A stretch of 64,000 bases of DNA, from positions 2,085,469-2,149,468 of the forward strand of contig JAEPOO010000001.1 in NCBI GenBank assembly GCA_017642855.1, given 5' to 3'. Positions 15,933 to 24,927 of this stretch are shown piece after piece (within the stretch, counting starts at the first letter, position 1; every line of letters starts with the position of its first letter). The position numbers were made by a program, and so were the translations under genes. The notes below the pieces were generated by a model, which saw only the letters and a program-made list of their open reading frames with translations, did not search any database and was not told the origin of the DNA. The DNA is from Pseudomonadales bacterium (lineage in GTDB: Bacteria > Pseudomonadota > Gammaproteobacteria > Pseudomonadales > Azotimanducaceae).

Positions 15933-16715
15933 TCAGTCGTCCAGTATGTTTATAACCGGCGCTTCACTCACCGCATCCCGAAGAAAGTCATTTACCTGGG
16001 TCGCGATCTCCTTGAACACCTGACTGGCCGGCGCATCCGGCGACGATACAACAATCGGTTTCCCGGCATCTGACTGTTCACGAACTTCCAGCGCCAGGGG
16101 CAGGTGACCAAGCAACCTGGTGTCGTAGTCCTGAGCAACAGATTCACCGCCACCGCTGCCAAATACCGCTTCCGTATGGCCGCAATTACTGCAGACATGG
16201 GTGCTCATGTTTTCAACGATACCGATCACGGGGATCTCGACCTTACGAAACATTTCGATGCCTTTTCGCGCGTCCAGGAGTGCAATGTCCTGGGGCGTCG
16301 TGACAATCACCGCACCGGTAATCGGAACACGCTGTGCCAGAGTGAGCTGAATATCGCCTGTACCTGGCGGCATATCGACCACCAGGACATCCAGCTCACC
16401 CCATTCAGTCTGAGTCAGCAACTGCTGCAAGGCACCACTGGCCATGGGGCCACGCCAGATGGCGGGCGTACGCTCCGAGGTTACAAACCCCATAGACATG
16501 CAGCCAACGCCATGCGCTGTAACTGGCTGCAATAATTCGTTTGCCACATCGGGCCTGGTACCTTCCGGCAATCCAAGCAGCGCTCCCTGACTGGGACCGT
16601 AAATATCGGCGTCCAGGACACCCACTTTCAAACCTGTTTGCGCGAGGGCAAGCGCCAGGTTTACAGAGACCGTCGATTTACCGACGCCACCTTTGCCGGA
16701 GGCAACGGCAATCAC
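15933..16715 (-). CDS. apbC: Mrp/NBP35 Fe-S carrier ATPase (N-terminally short)
   Basis: The protein (260 residues from GTG 16715) starts IAVASGKGGVGKSTVSVNLAL, the deviant Walker A of the Mrp/ApbC family. It has YGPSQGALLG, the switch segment DMPPGTGD, and the C-terminal NMSTHVCSNCGH with the CxxC pair that holds a bridging [4Fe-4S] cluster. It loads Fe-S clusters onto target enzymes. E. coli ApbC is about 370 residues with an N-terminal MIP18/DUF59 domain that is absent here. The frame stays open upstream to a TGA near 16798 without ATG; GGAG (16774-16771) precedes ATT 16766 and ATC 16763, so a longer form from a rare start codon is possible. Confidence 0.88.
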   Translation of the reverse strand: MIAVASGKGGVGKSTVSVNLALALAQTGLKVGVLDADIYGPSQGALLGLPEGTRPDVANELLQPVTAHGVGCMSMGFVTSERTPAIWRGPMASGALQQLLTQTEWGELDVLVVDMPPGTGDIQLTLAQRVPITGAVIVTTPQDIALLDARKGIEMFRKVEIPVIGIVENMSTHVCSNCGHTEAVFGSGGGESVAQDYDTRLLGHLPLALEVREQSDAGKPIVVSSPDAPASQVFKEIATQVNDFLRDAVSEAPVINILDD

Positions 16716-16878
16716 ATGGCGAATGCCTGGCAGGTCAAACTTTTCTATGGCTGCGTTACTGATAATGAAACTCCAATAAAACTGGCGGGCGTAGCGTCAC
16801 ACGAAGAATCTCGACGTGCAATAGCCTGCCTTCATCTATATATTTAGCACCCCAAATTCTGGAGCACTTACACTCAAC

Positions 16879-18885
16879 ATGGAAAAGCGTCGTATTCTGG
16901 TCACGAGCGCTCTGCCAAATGCCAATGGTTCTATTCACCTCGGGCATTTGATGGAGCATATCCAAACGGATATCTGGGTTCGTTTCCAGCGCATGCGTGG
17001 TCATGAATGTATCTACGTTTGCGCTGACGATACCCATGGCACCGCCACGATGCTGCGGGCAGAAGAGCTCGGCACCACTCCGGAAGACCTGATCAAAGAG
17101 GTCAATGCAGAGCATCAGTCTGACTTCCGCGACTTTCTGATCAGTCACGACAACTACGGCTCCACGCATTCGGATGAAAACCAGGCGCTGTCTTCGCTCA
17201 TCTACAACCGGCTGAACGAAGCCGGCCAGATTGCGACGAAATCCGTCGACCAGTTATACGACCCCGAAAAGGAAATGTTCCTGGCGGACCGATTTATTGT
17301 GGGCTCCTGTCCGAAGTGCAAATCAGAGAACCAATACGGCGACAACTGTGAAGTCTGCGGCGCCACCTACGACGCGACCGATCTGATTGACCCTGTCTCG
17401 AAAATCTCTGGCGCCACACCGGTTCTGAAGGCGTCAAAACACTTCTTCTTCGCACTTTCCAACTTCAACGAGTTTCTGGGGGATTGGACACGCAGCGGCA
17501 CATTACAGGATCAGGTCGCCAACAAACTGTCTGAATGGCTGGATGCAGGGCTGCAGGATTGGGACATCAGTCGTGATGCACCCTACTTTGGATTCGAAAT
17601 ACCTGGGGAGCCCGGTAAATATTTTTACGTCTGGTTGGATGCGCCAATTGGTTACATGGCTTCCTTTCAGAGGTGGTGTTCAGAAAACAACGTGAACTTC
17701 GATGATTTCTGGAAGAAGGATTCGGATTGCGAGGTCCACCACTTCATCGGTAAAGACATCGTCAACTTCCATGCCCTATTTTGGCCAGCCATGCTGGACA
17801 CCGCTGGTTTTCGAACACCCACTCGAGTTCAGGCACATGGCTTCGTAACTGTGGACGGCCAAAAGATGTCGAAGAGTCGCGGCACCTTTATCAATGCTCG
17901 AACTTACCTGGATCACCTGGACCCAGAGTATCTGCGTTACTACTTTGCAGCGAAGATGAGCGGCAGCGTTGATGATCTCGACATTAACCTCGAAGACTTT
18001 GTGCAGCGGGTCAATTCCGACGTGGTCGGCAAGGTCGTAAATATCGCTTCGCGCTGTGCAGGCTTCATCAACAAACAGTTCGATGGTCAGCTGTCCGCAA
18101 CGGCAGACAACCCACTCCTGAAAGCGTTTGCTGATGCCAGCGACGGCATCGCGGAACACTATGAGCATGGTGACTACGGAAAAGCCCTGCGGGAAGTGAT
18201 GGCGCTGGCGGACAAAGCCAACCAGTTTATCGATGAACACAAGCCCTGGGTCATGATCAAAGAAGAAGGCAAACGTGATGAGGTGCAGCAGGTTTGTTCT
18301 GATGGCATCAACTTCTTCAAAGGTCTTGTGACATTTTTGAAGCCTGTATTGCCAGGACTGGCCGAGAAGTCGGAAGCATTTTTGAATGTACCCACCCTGT
18401 CCTGGTCAGACGCCGGTCAGCCCCTGGTGAACCACCAGATCAATAAGTTCAAACCGCTGATGACGCGGATTGAATCAGAAAAGGTAGAAGCGATTGTGAG
18501 CAACGCCAAAGACGAAGCCCCAACTGACGAGGCAACTGAGACAGAGCAGGCAGAGAACCAATGGATCCAGTTCGATGATTTCGCCAAGATTGATCTACGC
18601 GTGGCCCGAATCGCCGCCGCTGTTCATGTCGAAGGCGCAGATAAACTCCTGCAGCTGACGCTGGATCTGGACGGCGAGACACGTCATGTATTCGCAGGTA
18701 TCAAGGCTGCCTACCATCCGGAAGATCTTGTCGGCAAACTCACTGTCATGGTGGCTAACCTGGCACCTCGCAAAATGAAGTTCGGCGTATCAGAGGGCAT
18801 GGTATTGGCCGCGGGTCCCGGTGGTGAGGACATATACCTGTTGGAACCTCATGATGGCGCCAAACCCGGCATGAAGGTCTCTTAA
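16879..18885 (+). CDS. metG: Methionyl-tRNA synthetase
   Basis: The protein is 668 residues. The Rossmann domain has the HIGH-type HLGH motif (residues 22-25). The zinc knuckle [18 protein letters not shown] binds metal in the connective peptide, and KMSKS is present at about residue 330. An alpha-helix-bundle anticodon domain follows. After a Glu-rich linker (about 540-555) comes a C-terminal tRNA-binding domain ([14 protein letters not shown]...) that dimerises the enzyme. It charges initiator and elongator tRNA-Met. The start ATG 16879 follows GGAG at 16861-16864. The divergent apbC shares the 163-base upstream region, and metG-apbC adjacency is common. Confidence 0.97.
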   Translation: MEKRRILVTSALPNANGSIHLGHLMEHIQTDIWVRFQRMRGHECIYVCADDTHGTATMLRAEELGTTPEDLIKEVNAEHQSDFRDFLISHDNYGSTHSDENQALSSLIYNRLNEAGQIATKSVDQLYDPEKEMFLADRFIVGSCPKCKSENQYGDNCEVCGATYDATDLIDPVSKISGATPVLKASKHFFFALSNFNEFLGDWTRSGTLQDQVANKLSEWLDAGLQDWDISRDAPYFGFEIPGEPGKYFYVWLDAPIGYMASFQRWCSENNVNFDDFWKKDSDCEVHHFIGKDIVNFHALFWPAMLDTAGFRTPTRVQAHGFVTVDGQKMSKSRGTFINARTYLDHLDPEYLRYYFAAKMSGSVDDLDINLEDFVQRVNSDVVGKVVNIASRCAGFINKQFDGQLSATADNPLLKAFADASDGIAEHYEHGDYGKALREVMALADKANQFIDEHKPWVMIKEEGKRDEVQQVCSDGINFFKGLVTFLKPVLPGLAEKSEAFLNVPTLSWSDAGQPLVNHQINKFKPLMTRIESEKVEAIVSNAKDEAPTDEATETEQAENQWIQFDDFAKIDLRVARIAAAVHVEGADKLLQLTLDLDGETRHVFAGIKAAYHPEDLVGKLTVMVANLAPRKMKFGVSEGMVLAAGPGGEDIYLLEPHDGAKPGMKVS

Positions 18886-18902
18886 GCGCTTCATCATAAA
18901 GC

Positions 18903-18908
18903 TATAAT
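18903..18908 (+). promoter_or_regulatory. Candidate -10 box directly before rsxA
   Basis: A perfect TATAAT lies 9 bases before the rsxA ATG at 18918. No good -35 appears at the right distance: the candidates around 18879-18886 overlap the metG stop and are weak. If used, transcription would start about three bases before ATG, giving a nearly leaderless message. AGGGGC between the two could act as a Shine-Dalgarno for a longer read-through message. The element may therefore be coincidental. Confidence 0.35.
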
Positions 18909-18917
18909 AGGGGCGTC

Positions 18918-19493
18918 ATGCCCGATGCCCTGCTCATTCTCCTGACGACGATCTTCGTCAACAATTTTGTCATGGTCCAATTCCTTGGGCTGTGCCCGTT
19001 CATGGGTGCCAGTCAGAAAATGGACACCGCCATCGGAATGTCAGCGGCCACAACTTTCGTGCTCACACTGGCCTGCGGGGTCAGTTATCTCGTTGATACC
19101 TATCTGCTCATTCCCTTTGATCTTCAGTACCTGAGAATCATCGCCTTCATCATTGTGATTGCCTCCCTCGTCCAGTTCTCCGAAGTCATGATGCGGGCGA
19201 CGCAGCCTGTGCTGCACCAGGTGCTCGGCATCTTTGTACCGCTGATCACGACCAACTGCGCCGTGCTTGGCGTCGCACTGCTCAATGTCAGACAAACCCA
19301 TGGGCTCGCCGAATCCATTCTCTACGGATTTGGCGCAGCGGTCGGATTCTCAGGCTTGCTGATTATGTTTGCCGCGATTCGCGAAAAGCAGGCAGGTGCA
19401 GATATCCCCACGCCCTTTCAAGGCTCTGCCATCAACATGATCACCGCCGGCATTGTTTCGCTCGCGTTTATGGGATTCGCGGGGATGTCCTGA
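18918..19493 (+). CDS. rsxA: Ion-translocating electron transport complex subunit RsxA/RnfA
   Basis: A 191-residue membrane protein with six hydrophobic helices. [14 protein letters not shown] (near residue 18) and [15 protein letters not shown] (near 111) carry the two conserved Cys that share a membrane-embedded [2Fe-2S] cluster with RsxE. RsxA passes electrons across the membrane between RsxB and the periplasmic flavins. It is the first gene of the operon, 32 bases after metG, and overlaps rsxB by one base. Length and motifs are standard. Confidence 0.95.
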   Translation: MPDALLILLTTIFVNNFVMVQFLGLCPFMGASQKMDTAIGMSAATTFVLTLACGVSYLVDTYLLIPFDLQYLRIIAFIIVIASLVQFSEVMMRATQPVLHQVLGIFVPLITTNCAVLGVALLNVRQTHGLAESILYGFGAAVGFSGLLIMFAAIREKQAGADIPTPFQGSAINMITAGIVSLAFMGFAGMS

Positions 19494-20371
19494 TGGTGGT
19501 GGATGTTGTTGTACTGACAGGTCTAGGGCTCATTGCCGCGTGGTTGTTAACCGCATCACGCCAACGATTGACACCGGCAACCGACGACCTGGTCGAACAG
19601 ATCAATCAAAAGCTCCCGCAGACACAGTGTGCTCAGTGTGGCTATCCGGGATGCCGGCCCTACGCAGAAGCCATTGCCGCAGGTGAACAGATCAACAAGT
19701 GTCCCCCCGGCGGCGAAGCGACCATTGAAGTGCTGGCAGACTTTCTCGGTCGTGAAGTACTTCCTCTGGATCAATCTGTGGGTGAAGCAACGCCACCTGC
19801 GGTTGCCGTGATCAGAGAGCAGGAATGCATCGGCTGCACCCTGTGTATTCCTGCTTGTCCGGTGGATGCGATTATCGGTGCACAGGGGCAGATGCATACG
19901 GTACTGGATTCCGCGTGCACAGGATGTGATCTCTGCCGAGAACCCTGCCCGGTGGACTGTATCGATCTTGTCGTTCAGGACACCATGCCGGTTCCCGTAT
20001 TCCCGACCGTGCAAACCCCATGTATCAACTGTGGTGATTGCGCTATTGCCTGCCCGAAAGCCCTGCAACCCCAGTTACTCTTCTGGTACCGGCAGGACAC
20101 TGACCGAACCAGAGCGTTACATCTGAGTGACTGCATTGAATGTCGTCTGTGTGACAGAGTTTGCCCAAGCGATATTCCGCTGACCAACACTTTTCAGGTG
20201 ACCAAACTCATTACAAGACGAGAAGATGACGCGAAATCGGCGGCCCAAGTCGCCGAAGCTCGCTTTATTGCCAGAGAATCCCGGCAATCCAATATCGCAA
20301 CCAGGGTTGTTAAACGTCCATCGGCTAATGATCGTCAGGCATTGCTGGACTCTCTAAAGGAAAGCTCGTGA
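19493..20371 (+). CDS. rsxB: RsxB/RnfB with an RsxC-like C-terminal ferredoxin extension
   Basis: This protein is 292 residues, about 100 longer than usual RsxB. In order: a membrane anchor (3-20); the N-terminal cluster site C46-C49-C54-C70 (CAQCGYPGC...KC); two ferredoxin clusters (C112/115/118/122 and C142/145/148/152). Then an added segment from about 170 contains C177/180/183/187 and C214/217/220/224 (CINCGDCAIACPKAL...LLFWYR and CIECRLCDRVCPSDIPL) and a helix AEARFIARESRQ. This addition matches what I know of the C-terminal ferredoxin and tail of RsxC. The NADH/FMN domain of RsxC is not encoded anywhere in the operon. rsxD follows with a four-base overlap. Confidence 0.93.
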   Translation: MVVDVVVLTGLGLIAAWLLTASRQRLTPATDDLVEQINQKLPQTQCAQCGYPGCRPYAEAIAAGEQINKCPPGGEATIEVLADFLGREVLPLDQSVGEATPPAVAVIREQECIGCTLCIPACPVDAIIGAQGQMHTVLDSACTGCDLCREPCPVDCIDLVVQDTMPVPVFPTVQTPCINCGDCAIACPKALQPQLLFWYRQDTDRTRALHLSDCIECRLCDRVCPSDIPLTNTFQVTKLITRREDDAKSAAQVAEARFIARESRQSNIATRVVKRPSANDRQALLDSLKESS

Positions 20372-21324
20372 ACAGTCGGCAAATCATGATCTATACCCTG
20401 CTCGCCCTGCTTCCGGGAACGCTGGCTTGCACGTGGTTCTTCGGTTTTGGCGTACTCGCGAACCTGATGATTTGCTTCGCCGCCGCTGTCACAACAGACT
20501 TTATCGTCAATAAACTACGCGACCAGGATTGGCAGCTGGATTATGCATCGCTGTTAACGGCGGCTCTGCTTGCCCTTTGTCTGCCGCCACTTCTGCCTTT
20601 TTGGATGGCTGGCCTGGCGACCGTGTTTGCGCTTGTGTTCGGTAAACACATTTACGGCGGTACCGGCCACAATGTTTTCAATCCAGCCATGGTGGGTTAC
20701 GCGATGTTGATCGTGTCCTTCCCGCTGGCCATGTCTTTCTGGCCTGCAGAAGCAACCAATCAACCAGGCCTCGTTCTGGAAATCAAAAGCACGTTGACGC
20801 AGGGTTTGCCTGAGCACGACGCAGTATCGTCGGCGACGCCTCTGGATGAATACAAGTTCAGAGAGGCCATGACCAATGCAGAGTATTTTGGTGAGCAGGC
20901 GGAAGCCAACTTCAGCCAATGGATGACGATCAACGTGGGATTCCTGCTGGGTGGGATCCTATTGATCTACATGAAAATCGTTTCCTGGCGTGTACCGGCC
21001 ACCTTCCTCGCGACCATAGGCGTCTTATCCATTGTCTTTTATGACAGCGGCTCATCCGCCAGCTTAGGTTCCCCCCTGTTCCATTGGCTTAGCGGGGGAA
21101 CGATGTTGGCCGCATTTTTTATCATCACCGATCCAGTGAGCCGACCGACCTATCCGCTTGGCATTCTGGTGTTCGCAGCGGGCGTTGGTTTGATCACGTT
21201 CATCATCAGAACCATCGGAGGTTATCCGGACGGCATTGCATTTGCCGTCCTCCTGATGAATGCCGCTTCCCCACTGATCGACCACTTTCTGCAACGCCGG
21301 GAGGTGACCGTTGAAACTGCTTAA
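20368..21324 (+). CDS. rsxD: Electron transport complex subunit RsxD/RnfD
   Basis: The 318-residue membrane protein starts MNSRQIMIYTLLALLPGTLA and has about nine to ten helices. Family motifs include HIYGGTGHNVFNPAM and the periplasmic SSATPLDEYKF, where the Thr (about residue 153) is the likely attachment point for covalent FMN. PTYPLGILVFAAGVG and a final DGIAFAVLLMNAASPLID follow. It is the core of the ion pump with RsxE and RsxG. The gene overlaps rsxB by four bases and rsxG by 14. Length is slightly below the E. coli protein (352). Confidence 0.94.
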   Translation: MNSRQIMIYTLLALLPGTLACTWFFGFGVLANLMICFAAAVTTDFIVNKLRDQDWQLDYASLLTAALLALCLPPLLPFWMAGLATVFALVFGKHIYGGTGHNVFNPAMVGYAMLIVSFPLAMSFWPAEATNQPGLVLEIKSTLTQGLPEHDAVSSATPLDEYKFREAMTNAEYFGEQAEANFSQWMTINVGFLLGGILLIYMKIVSWRVPATFLATIGVLSIVFYDSGSSASLGSPLFHWLSGGTMLAAFFIITDPVSRPTYPLGILVFAAGVGLITFIIRTIGGYPDGIAFAVLLMNAASPLIDHFLQRREVTVETA

Positions 21325-21811
21325 ACCGGCGCTCCTTGCCCTAAGCTGTGCGCTGTTACTGGCGGGTATGAATCTGCAAACCCGAGGCGTGATCGATGAA
21401 AATCAAACGTTCTTTGAACAAAAGCTGCTTCGTCAGATGGTTTCAGAACTGACAAACTCGCCTGAGATTGTCGATACGGAAACTGGGTACAAAGTCCTGG
21501 ACGATCAAGAGACCGTCGCTCTGATACAACGTGCCGTTACCGAAAAAGGATACAACGGAGATATCAACCTGCTGGTCGCATACACAACGGATCGCGAGAT
21601 CATCAGTGTTCGAGTCACTGAGCACAGGGAAACACCCGGTATCGGCGATGACATCGACATCTCGATTTCCCCCTGGATCAGCCAGTTTCAGGGAAAGACT
21701 GCTGACAGCGAGTGGTCGCTGGCACCCGCAGGTGAGATTGACGGTATCACCGGCGCAACCATTACCTCCAGGGCAGTCACCGTCGCCGTGAGCGAGGTGT
21801 TAACACGATGA
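21311..21811 (+). CDS. rsxG: Electron transport complex subunit RsxG/RnfG (short)
   Basis: A 166-residue flavoprotein with an N-terminal membrane anchor (LKPALLALSCALLLAGM) and a periplasmic FMN-binding domain. DGITGATITSRAV carries the covalent FMN Thr (TGAT). GYNGDINLLVAYTTD...VTEHRETPGIGDDID is the family core. It is about 40 residues shorter than E. coli RsxG. The start is TTG 21311 with a strong GGGAGGTG eight bases before; no in-frame ATG precedes the anchor. It overlaps rsxD by 14 and rsxE by 4 bases. Confidence 0.93.
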   Translation: MKLLKPALLALSCALLLAGMNLQTRGVIDENQTFFEQKLLRQMVSELTNSPEIVDTETGYKVLDDQETVALIQRAVTEKGYNGDINLLVAYTTDREIISVRVTEHRETPGIGDDIDISISPWISQFQGKTADSEWSLAPAGEIDGITGATITSRAVTVAVSEVLTR

Positions 21812-22422
21812 ATTCTATTGCCCGAGATGGACTTTGGACCAACAACCCTGCACTGGTTCAGCTGCTGGGACTGTGCCCACTCCTGGCAGTGTCAAACACC
21901 GTGGCCACCAGTCTGGGGCTTGGCATCACCACTTTGCTGGTGTTAACGCTGTCCAATCTGGTGATCAGTCTGATCCGCGGACTACTGGATGAAGAAACCC
22001 GTCTTCCGGTCCAAATCATGATAATCGCAACCTTCGTCACCCTGGCTGATCTCTTGCTGCAATACGCCTTCTTCGAGTTGCACCAACGCATTGGACTTTT
22101 CGTCGCTCTGATCGTCACCAACTGCACCCTGTTGGGCCGAGCGGAAGCATTCGCGTCTAGGAACCCAATCCTTGCATCCACCTACGATGGCTTCATGATG
22201 GGGCTTGGGTTTCTTTTTGTGCTGGTCATCATGGGCGCTGTTCGGGAGATTCTCGGTCAGGGCACCCTGTTCTCAAATCTCCACCTGTTGACGGGGCTGC
22301 CGGATGTTACGATTCACGTCGCCGATTCAGGTTTTCTTTTGATGGTGCTACCACCGGGTGCATTCCTAACTTTGGGGTGCCTGATCGCGCTGAAGAACGT
22401 TATCGATGGAGCTGTTCGTTGA
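21808..22422 (+). CDS. rsxE: Electron transport complex subunit RsxE/RnfE
   Basis: The 204-residue membrane protein has six helices and is homologous to RsxA in inverted topology. The conserved Cys segments LLGLCPLLAVSN (near residue 25) and LIVTNCTLLGRAEAFASR (near 103) form the shared [2Fe-2S] site. It starts ATG 21808 inside the rsxG stop and ends in TTGA shared with the start of nth. It is shorter than E. coli RsxE (231) mainly at the C-terminus. Confidence 0.94.
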   Translation: MNSIARDGLWTNNPALVQLLGLCPLLAVSNTVATSLGLGITTLLVLTLSNLVISLIRGLLDEETRLPVQIMIIATFVTLADLLLQYAFFELHQRIGLFVALIVTNCTLLGRAEAFASRNPILASTYDGFMMGLGFLFVLVIMGAVREILGQGTLFSNLHLLTGLPDVTIHVADSGFLLMVLPPGAFLTLGCLIALKNVIDGAVR

Positions 22423-23057
22423 ACGCAGAAAAACGCTACGACATATTGTCTCGCCTGCGAGCGGAAAATCCGAACCCGACAACAGAACTCAAATACCACT
22501 CTGATTTTGAGCTTCTGATCGCCGTCATCCTCTCTGCCCAAGCTACAGACGTCAGCGTCAACAAAGCGACAGAGAAGCTCTACCCTGTCGCCAACACGCC
22601 AGAAGCAATAGCTGCACTCGGGCTCCGCAAGCTGAAGAGCTACATCAAGACCATCGGACTGTTCAATGCCAAAGCAGAGAACATCATCAAAACCTGCAAA
22701 ATCCTGGTCAACGACTATGACTCGCAGGTGCCCAGGACACGGGAAGAACTGGAAGCCCTGCCGGGTGTTGGCAGGAAGACGGCAAACGTGGTGCTCAATA
22801 CCGCTTACGGTGAGCCGACGATGGCTGTCGACACACACATCTTCCGATTCTCAAATCGAACGAAGTTTGCACCCGGCAAAAACGTTCTGCAGGTTGAGAA
22901 AAAATTACTCAAGGTCATACCGGATGAATTTATCCGCGATGCTCATCACTGGCTGATTCTGCATGGCAGGTATATCTGCACTGCGAGAACGCCCAAATGT
23001 GGTGCATGTGTGATATCCGATCTTTGTGAGTTCAAAGACAAAACAGAACTGGATTGA
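22419..23057 (+). CDS. nth: Endonuclease III
   Basis: A 212-residue DNA glycosylase/AP lyase for oxidised pyrimidines. It has the helix-hairpin-helix LPGVGRKTANVV with catalytic Lys, the catalytic Asp in AVDTHIFR, and the C-terminal [4Fe-4S] site CTARTPKCGACVISDLC. I chose TTG 22419 (MNAEKRYDIL) because it overlaps the rsxE stop as TTGA, has GGAG seven bases before, and matches the start of E. coli Nth. A reading from 22377 would add unlikely residues. nth as last gene of the rsx operon is the common arrangement. Confidence 0.96.
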   Translation: MNAEKRYDILSRLRAENPNPTTELKYHSDFELLIAVILSAQATDVSVNKATEKLYPVANTPEAIAALGLRKLKSYIKTIGLFNAKAENIIKTCKILVNDYDSQVPRTREELEALPGVGRKTANVVLNTAYGEPTMAVDTHIFRFSNRTKFAPGKNVLQVEKKLLKVIPDEFIRDAHHWLILHGRYICTARTPKCGACVISDLCEFKDKTELD

Positions 23058-23111
23058 GTGGGCCCCAGACCCTATGATCAACGTCTTCTAAAAGTGTGAT
23101 ATCAGATCAAT

Positions 23112-23606
23112 ATGCCGCAGCCTCAGGAGCCCCTTATCGTCGATGTCGAAGCATCTGGTTTCGGCGGAGACAGTTACCCCATCGAGATCGGTCTTGCACT
23201 TCAGGATGGCAGCAAGTTTTGCACGCTGATTGCTCCAGCACCTGACTGGACCCACTGGGACGATGAAGCTGAAACCGTTCATCGCATCTCTCGAGACATT
23301 CTGGAGACCTACGGTAAGCCCATGCAGGACGTCGCCAATTTCTTGAACGACATCCTTGCGGGTAAAACGGTTTACACCGACGGATGGGTCGTCGATAAAC
23401 CCTGGTTAACTCGATTGTTCCACGCTGCTGGTGTGGAGATGGATTTTACCGTGAGCTCACTCGAGATGATCCTGTCGCCAGATCAGATGGAAGTCTGGCA
23501 CGACACTAAAGATAAAGTGGTCGAAGACATGGAGCTCAAACGCCACCGTGCCAGCTATGATGCGCTCATCATCCAGGAAACTTACAAGCGAACGCTGCAG
23601 TCCTGA
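23112..23606 (+). CDS. DEDDh-type 3'-5' exonuclease-like protein
   Basis: A 164-residue RNase-T-like fold. IVDVEASGFGG gives the first D-E pair, TDGWVVDKPWL the second Asp, and RHRASYDALI the H-x4-D that closes the DEDDh active site. It lacks additional domains, so it could act on DNA or RNA ends, as in the small exonucleases related to the DnaQ epsilon fold. It stands alone between nth (54 bases before) and argG (convergent, one base away). I cannot match it to a named E. coli enzyme. Confidence 0.85.
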   Translation: MPQPQEPLIVDVEASGFGGDSYPIEIGLALQDGSKFCTLIAPAPDWTHWDDEAETVHRISRDILETYGKPMQDVANFLNDILAGKTVYTDGWVVDKPWLTRLFHAAGVEMDFTVSSLEMILSPDQMEVWHDTKDKVVEDMELKRHRASYDALIIQETYKRTLQS

Positions 23607-23607
23607 C

Positions 23608-24834
23608 CTACTTGTTCAGCACGCGTCCAAGCTTGGTCGCAAGCTTGAGTCGAAGCGCATTCAATTTGATGAACCCACCCGCATCCGACTGATCATAAGC
23701 ACCGGCGTCATCTTCAAAAGTCACGATGTCAGCGTCATAAAGACTGTCGCTGACTGACTCGCGGCCAACTACCATGACATTACCCTTGTAGAGTTTCAGT
23801 CTGACTTTACCGTTCACGTGTTCCTGAGAATCATCGATCAGCGCCTGCAGCGCTTTGCGCTCCGGGGACCACCAGTAACCGTTATAGATCAGGGACGCAT
23901 ACCGAGGCATCAGTTCATCTTTGAGGTGCGCGAGTTCACGATCCAGCGTGATGGACTCGATGGCTCGATGGCCCTTCAAAAGAATCGTGCCTCCCGGCGT
24001 TTCATAACAACCACGTGCTTTCATCCCGACATAGCGGTTTTCAACAATGTCGACTCGGCCAATGCCATTGTCACCACCCACCTTATTCAGGTGTGCCAGC
24101 ACTTCAGCCGGGGTCATGGCGGTACCATCTACCGCAACCACGTCGCCTCTAACATAATCCAGTTCCATGTAGGTTGGCGTGTCAGGTGCCTCTTCCGGAG
24201 ATGCCGTCCACAACCACATGGGTTCTTCCGGCTCCTGCGATGGATCTTCCAGAATGCCGCCTTCGTATGAGATGTGCAGCAGATTGGCATCCATGGAATA
24301 GGGTGACTTCTCTCCCTCGTGTTTCTGGTCCACCTTGATCTGGTGCTTCTCACAGAACGCCATCAAGGCCTCGCGGGAGTTAAGATCCCAGTCACGCCAG
24401 GGCGCAATCACAGAGACATCCGGCTTCAGACCATAGACACCCAGCTCAAAGCGCACCTGGTCGTTACCTTTTCCTGTCGCACCATGAGCAATCGCCTGAG
24501 CGCCTGTCTCATTGGCGATATCCACCAGACGCTTGGCAATCAGAGGACGGGCAATACTGGTGCCAAGAAGGTATTCACCCTCGTAGAGGGTATTGGCTCG
24601 AAACATCGGAAAGACAAAGTCTCGGACGAACTCTTCCCGCACGTCGTCGATGAAGATTTCTTTAACACCCATGCTCGCCGCTTTTGCGCGTGCTGGCTCG
24701 AGTTCTTCACCCTGACCAAGGTCAGCCGTGTAAGTCACAACTTCACAACCGTAAGTTTCCTGTAGCCACTTCAGAATGACCGATGTGTCCAGGCCACCGG
24801 AGTAAGAAAGCACCACTTTGTCGAATTCAGCCAT
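23608..24834 (-). CDS. argG: Argininosuccinate synthase
   Basis: A 408-residue enzyme joining citrulline and aspartate with ATP in arginine synthesis. It begins [18 protein letters not shown], the PP-loop for ATP, and contains [13 protein letters not shown], the [17 protein letters not shown] substrate segment and [16 protein letters not shown]. Its length and motifs fit the type I bacterial enzyme. It is divergent from pyrC with a 93-base intergenic region. argD lies 2.7 kb away but is not in the same operon. Confidence 0.97.
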   Translation of the reverse strand: MAEFDKVVLSYSGGLDTSVILKWLQETYGCEVVTYTADLGQGEELEPARAKAASMGVKEIFIDDVREEFVRDFVFPMFRANTLYEGEYLLGTSIARPLIAKRLVDIANETGAQAIAHGATGKGNDQVRFELGVYGLKPDVSVIAPWRDWDLNSREALMAFCEKHQIKVDQKHEGEKSPYSMDANLLHISYEGGILEDPSQEPEEPMWLWTASPEEAPDTPTYMELDYVRGDVVAVDGTAMTPAEVLAHLNKVGGDNGIGRVDIVENRYVGMKARGCYETPGGTILLKGHRAIESITLDRELAHLKDELMPRYASLIYNGYWWSPERKALQALIDDSQEHVNGKVRLKLYKGNVMVVGRESVSDSLYDADIVTFEDDAGAYDQSDAGGFIKLNALRLKLATKLGRVLNK

Positions 24835-24927
24835 CGACTCGTCCCGTCAATCCCATTTTCAAACGAGGCGCCATATTACACGGTTTTGGCCATGGTACAA
24901 TTCGACCACCTCCCATCCGGTTTATTC

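Noticed and set aside
16756..17169. Minus-strand frame opposite the metG start
   Set aside because: It is antisense to the conserved catalytic domain of metG and lacks any domain.
22377..22418. Longer N-terminus for Nth starting inside rsxE
   Set aside because: TTG 22419 has a Shine-Dalgarno, overlaps the rsxE stop and gives the family N-terminus; the extra residues have no counterpart.
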